IMG/VR virus record: IMGVR_UViG_3300031951_000358
Span: 1-43,593 of that record
Strand: one strand, 5' to 3'
Length of the DNA stretch: 43,593 bases
DNA from: a virus
Part shown: positions 35,865 through 40,497 of the stretch, in pieces
How the letters are laid out: each line of letters begins with the position of its first letter
Position numbering within the stretch: position 1 is the first letter of the stretch
Made by a program: the position numbers and the translations under genes
The notes under the pieces: model-generated
Told to the model about the DNA's origin: nothing
The model's database searches: none
What the model saw: the letters and a program-made list of their open reading frames with translations, nothing else

Positions 35865-36347
35865 TTATGCTGCCTCTTGGTATGCTAAAATTTCTTTTAA
35901 TCTATCTGCACAATATGTTGCTGCAAATGCCTGGGGCTTAACCATAGGTACAACATTGCAAGTACCTTTGATATAACCAACTGCTTGTTGTATTACAAAC
36001 GAGCTATTATGTTTAACATCCGGATTAATATCCAAATGGATTTCAACATCTTTATCTTCAATACAATCTACAATTTTGTGATACAATTCTGCAACCTTAT
36101 AAACTTCATTCATTAGACGCATAGAAGGTTTGCTATTCTTTGCGTCATAATCCAATTCAGTTTGTACTTCCCCAAAAATTTTGCAACCATGACATCCATC
36201 AATATGTACTACAATAGCAAGAGTATAATCAGCATACCATTTTTCATTACGACGATATCTTTCAGAATCTGCTCCAATATAAATTTTAGTTTCAGGAGAC
36301 TGTGATACGATAAATGATTTTACTTCTTCGATATTAATTTTTTGCAT
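35865..36347 (-). CDS. RNase H-like protein (YkuK/DUF458 family)
   Basis: A 160-residue protein with IYIGADSERY (acidic first strand), ADYTLAIVVHI, and EIHLDINPDVKHNSSFVI followed by AVGYIKGTCN and KPQAFAATYCADRL. These are the hallmarks of the YkuK/DUF458 family, classed with the RNase H-like superfamily. Conserved acidic positions suggest a metal-dependent nuclease, but no activity is established. It heads the operon with the halogenases and is immediately downstream of tRNA-Gly and a sigma70 promoter. Confidence 0.8.
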   Translation of the reverse strand: MQKINIEEVKSFIVSQSPETKIYIGADSERYRRNEKWYADYTLAIVVHIDGCHGCKIFGEVQTELDYDAKNSKPSMRLMNEVYKVAELYHKIVDCIEDKDVEIHLDINPDVKHNSSFVIQQAVGYIKGTCNVVPMVKPQAFAATYCADRLKEILAYQEAA

Positions 36348-36359
36348 AATACACCTTAA

Positions 36360-36433
36360 TGGAGCGGGCGAAGGGAATCGAACCCTCGACTTTAGCTTGG
36401 AAGGCTAAGGTAATACCATTTTACGACACCCGC
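36360..36433 (-). tRNA. tRNA-Gly(TCC)
   Basis: Acceptor GCGGGTG/CGCCCGC, discriminator T, anticodon loop CTTCCAA and encoded CCA. It follows a consensus promoter whose predicted start is 13 bases before the mature 5' end, and is cotranscribed with the RNase H-like gene. Confidence 0.94.
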
Positions 36434-36452
36434 GTTAACTATCTATACTCTT

Positions 36453-36481
36453 ATTATAACAGTTTTATATATTATTGTCAA
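36453..36481 (-). promoter_or_regulatory. sigma70 promoter for tRNA-Gly and halogenase operon
   Basis: TTGACA, 17 bases, TATAAT, with TGT before the -10. Predicted start is 13 bases before tRNA-Gly; no terminator is visible before the RNase H-like and halogenase genes. Confidence 0.84.
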
Positions 36482-36500
36482 TAAAATATTCTATTATTTT

Positions 36501-36574
36501 TGGCATCCCCCAAGAGACTCGAACTCTTACTAACGGTTTTGGAGACCGACGTGCTGCCATTACACTAGGGAGAA
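36501..36574 (-). tRNA. tRNA-Trp(CCA)
   Basis: Anticodon loop CTCCAAA, T arm AAGAG-TTCGAGT-CTCTT, G discriminator as expected for Trp, and encoded CCA. The first acceptor pair is a T-T mismatch, an oddity that may be repaired by end heterogeneity. Confidence 0.88.
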
Positions 36575-36580
36575 ACAAAC

Positions 36581-36655
36581 TGGTGCCGACTATCGGATTC
36601 GAACTGATGACCTATCGCTTACAAGGCGATTGCACTACCACTGTGCTAAGTCGGC
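36581..36655 (-). tRNA. tRNA-Thr(TGT)
   Basis: Acceptor GCCGACT/AGTCGGC, anticodon loop CTTGTAA and encoded CCA (36581-36583). Confidence 0.94.
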
Positions 36656-36660
36656 TAATA

Positions 36661-36738
36661 TGGACCGCCCTGAGGAATTCGAATCCCCAACCTCTTGGTT
36701 CGTAGCCAAGTGCTCTAATCCAATTGAGCTAAAGGCGG
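36661..36738 (-). tRNA. tRNA-Arg(ACG)
   Basis: Acceptor CCGCCTT/AGGGCGG, anticodon loop CTACGAA (A34, expected to become inosine) and encoded CCA. Confidence 0.92.
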
Positions 36739-36744
36739 ATAATC

Positions 36745-36819
36745 TGGTGGTGATAGTAAGAGTCGAACTTACACTTGACAGCGTATGAAGCTGGTGCACT
36801 ACCATTATGCTACATCACC
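36745..36819 (-). tRNA. tRNA-Met(CAT), elongator type
   Basis: Acceptor GGTGATG/TATCACC, loop TTCATAC and encoded CCA. It lacks the three GC pairs of an initiator anticodon stem, so an elongator is likely. Its 5' GG is also the end of a long spacer stem. Confidence 0.88.
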
Positions 36820-36935
36820 ATATAGAGGCACTCTCGAATGCAAGCCTAGGAGGAGTCAAGCTCTGAAACTTTTGCATCTGCAGATACTATGTTTCTTCTC
36901 CTGCTTTGTCTTATATCAAGAATGCTTTTATATGG
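36818..36935 (-). other. tRNA spacer element 1 (long terminal stem)
   Basis: A 118-base span running from the CCA of tRNA-Ser(GCT) to the first bases of tRNA-Met. The ends are inverted repeats (CCATATAAAAGCATTCTT against AGAGTGCCTCTATATGG with G-T pairs). Internal pairings AGGAG/CTCCT and ATGCAA/TTGCAT are possible. No ORF or tRNA fits. Confidence 0.6.
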
Positions 36936-37021
36936 TGGAAAGTGTGGGAGTCGAACCCACTCACCGGTTTAATCCAGTGACAGATTAGCAATCTGCTGCA
37001 TTACCATCCTGCCCACTTTCC
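36933..37021 (-). tRNA. tRNA-Ser(GCT)
   Basis: Class II with long variable arm, acceptor GGAAAGTG/CACTTTCC, loop TTGCTAA and encoded CCA. Confidence 0.93.
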
Positions 37022-37025
37022 GATC

Positions 37026-37113
37026 TGGAGGAAACGGTGAGATTCGAACTCACGGACCCTTTCGGATCGCTAGTTTTCAAGACTAGAGCCATAGACCACT
37101 CGACCACGTTTCC
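37026..37113 (-). tRNA. tRNA-Ser(TGA)
   Basis: Class II with variable arm GATCCGAAAGGGTC, acceptor GGAAACG/CGTTTCC, loop CTTGAAA and encoded CCA, four bases after tRNA-Ser(GCT) processing end. Confidence 0.93.
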
Positions 37114-37121
37114 GAAATTAT

Positions 37122-37200
37122 TGGTGGGTGGGAGTGAGAGTCGAACTCACATTACGCGGCATATACATCCCCGTTTCTAACCAATTGAAATATCCCAACC
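37122..37200 (-). tRNA. Degenerate tRNA, anticodon uncertain (apparent GTA)
   Basis: The acceptor region GGTTGGGA/TCCCACCC has one mismatch, the D arm TTTC...GAAA and T arm GTGAG-TTCGACT-CTCAC are good, and ACCA follows. The anticodon arm is poor: CGGGG/TGCCG has a G-G mismatch and a G-T pair around loop ATGTATA, giving GTA but with T at position 37, where a purine is expected. A sound tRNA-Tyr(GTA) exists elsewhere. Probably decayed or of altered identity. Confidence 0.6.
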
Positions 37201-37203
37201 CAT

Positions 37204-37278
37204 TGGGCAGACGTATGAGAATTGAACTCATGATATCGGAATCACAACCCGAGGTTTTGCCACTAAACTAACATCTGC
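37204..37278 (-). tRNA. tRNA-His(GTG)
   Basis: An eight-pair acceptor GCAGATGT/ACGTCTGC supplies the His-specific extra G-C pair. Loop TTGTGAT, encoded CCA (37204-37206). Confidence 0.93.
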
Positions 37279-37284
37279 ATATTA

Positions 37285-37376
37285 CCATATAGAAACACTC
37301 TTGTTTGGATTCGAACCTTGTTCTAGTATTGTCTATCTGCGCTTCCCACAGTGCTGACAAGAGTGCTTTTATATGG
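37285..37376 (-). other. tRNA spacer element 2 (long terminal stem)
   Basis: A 92-base span from the CCA of tRNA-Lys to just before tRNA-His. The ends CCATATAAAAGCACTCTTG and CAAGAGTGTTTCTATATGG pair over 17 of 19 positions. Inside is a CTGTG-GGAAG-CGCAG hairpin and a GGTTCGAATCC that looks like a T-loop remnant, so this could be a tRNA fossil. Confidence 0.62.
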
Positions 37377-37449
37377 TACGAGTAGGGGGATTCGAACCCA
37401 CGACCAATAGATTAAAAGTCTACTGCTCTACCAACTGAGCTATACTCGC
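37374..37449 (-). tRNA. tRNA-Lys(TTT)
   Basis: Acceptor GCGAGTA/TACTCGT, loop CTTTTAA and encoded CCA. Its 5' part overlaps the last 30 bases of a small protein gene. Confidence 0.94.
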
Positions 37450-37560
37450 ATTATGTTGCCTTCGCAAAGCTTTATTACTTTTACGATGGACTCCCGCTTT
37501 GCGTTGTAATGCCAAAGCAACGAAGCGATTACGTTGCTTGACGATCATCTTAAGTTTCAT
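37420..37560 (-). CDS. Small basic protein inside tRNA array (46 aa)
   Basis: A 46-codon frame with a strong AGGAG ribosome site seven bases before the ATG: MKLKMIVKQRNRFVALALQR, then KAGVHRKSNKALRRQ. The RN-x-F-V...RKAG-x-H-x-KS-x-KA-x-RR pattern recalls small basic proteins seen in several phage groups, so I take it as real. The C-terminal tail (HNASIAQLVEQ) is encoded within the tRNA-Lys gene, up to the anticodon stem. RNA processing and translation of this message must therefore compete. Nucleic-acid binding is likely from charge. Confidence 0.65.
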   Translation of the reverse strand: MKLKMIVKQRNRFVALALQRKAGVHRKSNKALRRQHNASIAQLVEQ

Positions 37561-37576
37561 TACTTTCTCCTAAAAA

Positions 37577-37650
37577 TGGAACAGGGCCCTGGGCTCGAAC
37601 CAGGAACGACAGAGTCAAAGTCTGTTGAGTTACCATTACTCCAACCCCGC
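37577..37650 (-). tRNA. tRNA-Gln(TTG)
   Basis: Acceptor GCGGGGT/GCCCTGT with several G-T pairs, loop CTTTGAC and encoded CCA. Confidence 0.92.
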
Positions 37651-37657
37651 CTGTGTT

Positions 37658-37732
37658 TGGTCCGGCGCAGAGGAATCGAACCTCTATTGACTGCTTAGAA
37701 GGCAGCTGTATTATCCGTTATACTAGCGCCAG
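37658..37732 (-). tRNA. tRNA-Arg(TCT)
   Basis: Acceptor CTGGCGC/GCGCCGG, loop CTTCTAA and encoded CCA. It lies 7 bases after the GroES stop. Confidence 0.93.
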
Positions 37733-37739
37733 CTAATTT

Positions 37740-38003
37740 TTATTCTTGTACTGCTAGAATATCTTCTTGAGAAATAATTCCCATATACTTGTCACCGTCT
37801 TTTACGACTTTAGCTTTTGTCCACATTGGATATACTACATCTCCAACTTTAACCTCATATACATCTGGACCAATTGCAAGAACAGTACCTGCTCTTGTGT
37901 TTTCATCCATACGGGCTTCACCAACATAAATACCGCTTTCGGTTTCTTTTGGCTTTTCATTTTCAATTACTAATACTTTATCATGCAAAGGTTTATAGTT
38001 CAT
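37740..38003 (-). CDS. groES: GroES co-chaperonin
   Basis: An 87-residue protein with the Cpn10 layout: MNYKPLHDKVLVIENEKP, a mobile-loop region KETESGIYVGEARMDENTRA (residues 19-38), AGTVLAIGPDVYEVKVGDVV, and the closing YMGIISQEDILAV. It is slightly shorter than host GroES (about 95) in the roof region. Phage co-chaperonins (as T4 gp31 does functionally) adapt host GroEL for phage capsid proteins. It lies inside the tRNA array, between tRNA-Val and tRNA-Arg, and would be cut from the same primary transcript. Confidence 0.92.
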   Translation of the reverse strand: MNYKPLHDKVLVIENEKPKETESGIYVGEARMDENTRAGTVLAIGPDVYEVKVGDVVYPMWTKAKVVKDGDKYMGIISQEDILAVQE

Positions 38004-38021
38004 ATAAGCTTTCTAAAAAAT

Positions 38022-38097
38022 TGGTGCATCGTGAGAGACTCGAACTCCCGACAGCCTGCGTGTAAGGCAGGAACTCTACCAACTGAGTTAACGATGC
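38022..38097 (-). tRNA. tRNA-Val(TAC)
   Basis: Acceptor GCATCGT/ACGATGC, loop CTTACAC and encoded CCA. Confidence 0.95.
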
Positions 38098-38100
38098 GGT

Positions 38101-38185
38101 TGGTGGAGGTGATTGGGATCGAACCAATTGTGACATAAGTCGGAAGATTTACAGTCTCCTGCCATACCATTACGGCGGCACCTCC
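38101..38185 (-). tRNA. tRNA-Tyr(GTA)
   Basis: Bacterial class II Tyr form with long variable arm, acceptor GGAGGTG/CACCTCC, loop CTGTAAA and encoded CCA. Confidence 0.94.
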
Positions 38186-38187
38186 AA

Positions 38188-38263
38188 TGGCTCCCCGAGG
38201 TGGGTTCGAACCACCGACCTGCGGATTAACAGTCCGTCGCTCTACCGACTGAGCTATCAGGGA
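38188..38263 (-). tRNA. tRNA-Asn(GTT)
   Basis: Acceptor TCCCTGA/TCGGGGA, loop CTGTTAA, G discriminator and encoded CCA. Confidence 0.94.
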
Positions 38264-38270
38264 ATAAAAA

Positions 38271-38459
38271 TTACGCTTTCGCTTCTTTGCGAGCGTTCTT
38301 TTCTGCAGTAATTTCGTTGCGTCTAGCTTTTACAGCTTTTGCAAGTTCACCTAATGCCTTGCGGGCGCGAGTCCCGGCAGCACTATTACCTTTTTCGAAT
38401 TTCTCGTTTTCAGCAAGATATGCTTCGAGATTTGTTTTGATGTCATTTGTTGAGTTCAT
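38271..38459 (-). CDS. Histone H1/Hc1-like DNA-binding protein
   Basis: A 62-residue Lys/Ala/Arg-rich protein. FEKGNSAAGTRARKALGELA resembles the core of Hc1-type bacterial histone H1-like proteins (G-N-x-A-AGTRARKAL, then a Lys-rich helix). Such proteins condense DNA or bind RNA. The N-terminus NDIKTNLEAYLAEN is acidic, unlike chlamydial Hc1. It lies between tRNA-Pro and tRNA-Asn in the array. A role in DNA condensation or host chromatin takeover is inferred. Confidence 0.77.
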   Translation of the reverse strand: MNSTNDIKTNLEAYLAENEKFEKGNSAAGTRARKALGELAKAVKARRNEITAEKNARKEAKA

Positions 38460-38482
38460 AATTTTTCCTATGTTAAAAATAA

Positions 38483-38559
38483 TGGTCGGTGTGAAAGGAT
38501 TCGAACCTCCGACCGCCTGGTCCCAAACCAGGAGCGCTACCAGACTGCGCTACACACCG
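38483..38559 (-). tRNA. tRNA-Pro(TGG)
   Basis: Acceptor CGGTGTG/CACACCG, loop TTTGGGA and encoded CCA. A TATAAATA box lies three bases upstream. Confidence 0.94.
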
Positions 38560-38561
38560 AT

Positions 38562-38569
38562 TATTTATA
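38562..38569 (-). promoter_or_regulatory. Possible late promoter between tRNA-Ala and tRNA-Pro
   Basis: TATAAATA followed by ATC, directly touching the CCA of tRNA-Ala and ending three bases before tRNA-Pro. The predicted start would be just inside tRNA-Pro, so a true promoter would produce a trimmed tRNA-Pro. Confidence 0.4.
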
Positions 38570-38645
38570 TGGTGGAGGAGACAGGGTTCGAACCTGCGAC
38601 CTATTGCTTGCAAAGCAACCGCTCTCCCAACTGAGCTACACCCCC
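38570..38645 (-). tRNA. tRNA-Ala(TGC)
   Basis: Acceptor GGGGGTG/CTCCTCC with one mismatch, loop TTTGCAA and encoded CCA, which directly abuts a TATAAATA box. Confidence 0.92.
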
Positions 38646-38739
38646 ATATTGAAACACTCTTATTCTCCATACCTTCTTGGGGATCAATCAAGGTCTTACT
38701 TCTCAGAACCTGCGTCCAGTTTAGAATGTTTCAATATGG
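38644..38739 (-). other. tRNA spacer element 3 (long terminal stem)
   Basis: A 96-base span between tRNA-Leu(TAG) and tRNA-Ala. The ends CCATATTGAAACA and TGTTTCAATATGG form a perfect 13-bp stem that begins at the tRNA-Leu CCA and ends at the first bases of tRNA-Ala. The interior has no ORF and no tRNA fold. Confidence 0.65.
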
Positions 38740-38813
38740 TGCCTAAGGAGAGACTCGAACTCTCAAAATTTGGCTTCTAAGACCAACACGTATACCAATT
38801 CCGTCACCTAGGC
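38737..38813 (-). tRNA. tRNA-Leu(TAG) with short variable loop
   Basis: Acceptor GCCTAGG/CCTTAGGC region, a Leu-like D arm (GACGGAATTGGTATACG), loop CTTAGAA and encoded CCA. The variable region is only five bases (ATTTT), where Leu tRNAs normally have a long arm. Confidence 0.87.
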
Positions 38814-39094
38814 AAATGCTCTGCGTCCTCCGGCGGTAATTATAGTACAGAAAAATATGACGCTATCATATCTCTCACGCGTACCTTCCACCCGCTTCCC
38901 GACAAGGACCGCTCTCGTGCTGCCAACGGCCTTTAGGTTTAAAGACTACCACCCGTAAGTTACGAACTTACTTCACTTTCTGCGGGTCACAGTAGCCAGA
39001 CGTTACTCCGGCGGGTTCTAAAATGGTTGGTCCCACTTTGGGTTGCCATTTAACTTAGACTTTCTTTATGCATTTATAGACTAAGACCATAACT
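38814..39094 (-). other. Unexplained G+C-richer non-coding block, possible stable RNA
   Basis: A stretch of 281 bases between tRNA-Asp and tRNA-Leu(TAG) with no convincing ORF or tRNA on either strand, visibly richer in G+C than its surroundings. Strong local hairpins on the minus strand include GTAAGTT-CGT-AACTTAC, CCCA-AAG-TGGG and ATATGA-TAGCG-TCATAT followed by T5. The word CCGCCGGAG occurs twice. T4 encodes two stable RNAs of unknown function in its tRNA cluster; this may be comparable. Confidence 0.45.
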
Positions 39095-39170
39095 TGGCGG
39101 TCTGTAGGGAATTCGAATCCCTCCTACAAGCGTGACAGGCTCGCGTGCTTACCGCTAACACTAACAGACC
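39095..39170 (-). tRNA. tRNA-Asp(GTC)
   Basis: Acceptor GGTCTGT/ACAGACC, loop CTGTCAC, G discriminator and encoded CCA. Confidence 0.95.
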
Positions 39171-39384
39171 AAAATATAGATAAGCTACTCGTTTCCAGGC
39201 GAGCCCTTAATTGAGCGGTTACTCTGTCCATCTCATTTATTCAAAGTCTGTGTGCAGTGAGAGACTGCCTATCAGAGCCTGCGAGGGTATTTTTAATCCT
39301 CACGCTAACGGTTTTCTGCCACCGGATCTCTGTCGCTAATCAAACGCTATTTTAACGAAAATAGTAACGGGATTCTTTTAATAT
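39171..39384 (-). other. Unexplained leader/stable RNA between promoter and tRNA-Asp
   Basis: A stretch of 214 bases from the predicted start of a consensus promoter to tRNA-Asp. No ORF longer than about 20 codons and no tRNA. Hairpins visible on the minus strand are CTATTTT-CGTT-AAAATAG near the 5' end, CGGT-GGCAGAAA-ACCG, and CTCG-CCTGGAAA-CGAG near the 3' end. It could be a structured 5' leader or a processed stable RNA. Confidence 0.45.
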
Positions 39385-39390
39385 GTCTTT

Positions 39391-39419
39391 ATTATAACAC
39401 CTTAACACACTTGTGTCAA
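39391..39419 (-). promoter_or_regulatory. sigma70 promoter for main tRNA array
   Basis: TTGACA, 17 bases, TATAAT, preceded by ATGC. It lies just after tRNA-Cys and fires into the leader RNA and tRNA-Asp. Confidence 0.85.
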
Positions 39420-39429
39420 GCATTATTTT

Positions 39430-39507
39430 TGGAACCTGGAGTCAGATTTGAACTGACGACTTTACGGATTTGCAATCCGTTGCATTTGACCACTCTGCCA
39501 CCCAGGC
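39430..39507 (-). tRNA. tRNA-Cys(GCA)
   Basis: Acceptor GCCTGGG/TCCAGGT, loop TTGCAAA and encoded CCA. Confidence 0.94.
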
Positions 39508-39510
39508 GTA

Positions 39511-39548
39511 CCATTGTTTTATACACTTGGTAATGTATAAAATAATGG
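39511..39548 (-). other. tRNA spacer hairpin 4
   Basis: The Glu-Cys spacer forms a hairpin starting with the CCA of tRNA-Glu: CCATT-TTTTATAC pairs with GTATAAAA-AATGG (one A-C mismatch), with a 10-base loop. Confidence 0.65.
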
Positions 39549-39621
39549 CGTCCCGTACCAGATTCGAACTGGTGTACTTACCGTGAAAGGGTAATGTCCT
39601 AGGCCTCTAGACGAACGGGAC
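39546..39621 (-). tRNA. tRNA-Glu(TTC)
   Basis: Acceptor GTCCCGT/ACGGGAC, loop CTTTCAC, G discriminator and encoded CCA. Confidence 0.95.
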
Positions 39622-39624
39622 AAT

Positions 39625-39698
39625 TGGTATCCGGTAGAGGTAACGCTCCTCTGTCTTTCGATTATCAGTCGAATGCTCTGCTATTGAGCTAACCGGAC
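39625..39698 (-). tRNA. tRNA-Ile(GAT) with non-canonical D and T loops
   Basis: Acceptor GTCCGGT/ACCGGAT, anticodon stem TTCGA/TCGAA with loop CTGATAA, T stem AGAGG/CCTCT and encoded CCA are all sound. However, the D loop (AATAGCA) lacks GG and the T loop (AGCGTTA) lacks TTC. Confidence 0.85.
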
Positions 39699-39756
39699 AC
39701 AATGGTATGCTAATTTGTAAAAGAACATAGCTTAAATACCGATCTATTTAAACTTT

Positions 39757-39785
39757 ATTATAACATCTTTTAATAACCTTGTCAA
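39757..39785 (-). promoter_or_regulatory. sigma70 promoter for Ile-Glu-Cys tRNAs
   Basis: TTGACA, 17 bases, TATAAT (full consensus), preceded by ATGC and with TGT before the -10. It lies just behind the terminator of the late small-RNA unit and fires towards tRNA-Ile. Confidence 0.85.
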
Positions 39786-39810
39786 GCATATGGTTATTAA
39801 AGCATGCCAC

Positions 39811-39848
39811 AAAAGGAAAACCCTCGGACTGTTGGAGTGCCGAGGGTT
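39811..39848 (-). terminator. Rho-independent terminator of late small-RNA unit
   Basis: A 9-bp stem AACCCTCGG/CCGAGGGTT with 12-base loop, followed on the minus strand by TTTTCCTTTT. Confidence 0.82.
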
Positions 39849-39987
39849 CTAAGATAAACTTGTACGAAAAATTTAAATTTTAACCCTGGAGCACACTCCA
39901 TGAATTTTTGTCTGCAACGCGCTCTGACGTTCTAATATAAGAAGTCGGTTCTTGATGCTGACAGAAAAGGTTAAAATTATTTCCCAT
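39819..39987 (-). ncRNA. Putative late structured small RNA (three-way junction)
   Basis: This unit is bounded by a perfect late promoter (39993-40000) and a strong terminator (39811-39848), a self-contained transcription unit of about 170 bases. The minus-strand RNA can form an outer 10-bp stem (AATTTTAACC/GGTTAAAATT, 39969-39978 with 39876-39885). A second stem of about 11 pairs (39956-39968 with 39905-39916) and a third hairpin TGGAG-TGTG-CTCCA (39887-39900) join it with almost no unpaired bases. The same DNA also holds a 35-codon frame; see the separate entry. Function unknown. Confidence 0.5.
39880..39987 (-). CDS. Possible leaderless 35-aa protein, alternative to ncRNA
   Basis: ATG at 39987 opens MGNNFNLFCQHQEPTSYIRT, then SERVADKNSWSVLQG and TAA. 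No ribosome site precedes it. The T4-type late promoter spacing puts the transcript start on the A of this ATG, so translation would be leaderless. The composition looks protein-like, but the same bases fold well as RNA, and the frame remains open upstream as well, so chance is possible. I rate protein and RNA interpretations about equal. Confidence 0.35.
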   Translation of the reverse strand: MGNNFNLFCQHQEPTSYIRTSERVADKNSWSVLQG

Positions 39988-39992
39988 AAAAA

Positions 39993-40000
39993 TATTTATA
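39993..40000 (-). promoter_or_regulatory. T4-type late promoter (TATAAATA)
   Basis: Perfect TATAAATA, followed by TTTTT instead of the ATA seen at most others here. Predicted start is at 39987. Confidence 0.72.
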
Positions 40001-40035
40001 CATCTCGGCACCAAACTAGTGGTGCTTTGTTAAAA

Positions 40036-40449
40036 TTAAATTGGCGCGTCTTCCAACTCTGCCAACTGCTTCAATTCTTCAAGTTCTAAATCATCTTCAA
40101 CAACTTTTGACTTGATTACTTTAGGTGCTGCTACTTTCTTAGGAGCAACTGCCTTTGCCTTTACTGGTGCTGCTTTAGCTTTTGCCTTAGTTGGCTTGCT
40201 AACAACTGTACCTTGTTTCTTACCCATTGTATCATTGATAAGACCTGCCCATTGCTTGAACACACCGCCTACATCGATAAGATGCTGGCATGCTTCTGCC
40301 TTGGTCATTGCCTTGGGCAACTCCATCAACTCAAGAGGCGAGTGACCACCTTTAGACAAGAGTTTGACGCGTGATGCCAGGTCATTAGCAAAACGAACTT
40401 TTGTGACGCCATACTGTGTTGAAACGCCGGCTACTGTGAATGTACTCAT
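40036..40449 (-). CDS. Unknown protein with Lys/Ala-rich tail
   Basis: A 137-residue protein. Residues 1-78 form a compact domain (MSTFTVAGVSTQYGVTKVRF, LASRVKLLSKGGHSPLELME, KAEACQHLIDVGGVFKQWAG). It is followed by a histone-like Lys/Ala/Pro linker (KPTKAKAKAAPVKAKAVAP) and an acidic end (EDDLELEELKQLAELED). A promoter with perfect 17-bp spacing gives a 42-base leader with AAGGATC. The acidic tip recalls protein-docking tails of single-strand DNA-binding or recombination proteins, but I recognise no family. Confidence 0.72.
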   Translation of the reverse strand: MSTFTVAGVSTQYGVTKVRFANDLASRVKLLSKGGHSPLELMELPKAMTKAEACQHLIDVGGVFKQWAGLINDTMGKKQGTVVSKPTKAKAKAAPVKAKAVAPKKVAAPKVIKSKVVEDDLELEELKQLAELEDAPI

Positions 40450-40497
40450 AATATAGATCCTTCAAAAAATGTAAAAATTAACAACTTCACAATTCAT

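Noticed and set aside
36475-36988. Plus-strand frames through the tRNA array (also 38287-38634)
   Set aside because: They read across antisense tRNA sequences and contain peptide patterns produced by tRNA complements, a well-known artefact.
37285-37376. Calling spacer element 2 a tRNA because of GGTTCGAATCC
   Set aside because: Only two T-stem pairs form, and no acceptable D or anticodon arm can be drawn.
38473-38691. Minus-strand frame containing GCSSVGRAVALQAIGRRFEP
   Set aside because: This is the classic false protein from reading through tRNA genes (Pro and Ala here), not a real gene.
38843-38956. A 33-codon plus-strand frame in the non-coding block at 38814-39094
   Set aside because: No ribosome site, no late or early promoter in that direction, and it overlaps strong hairpins.
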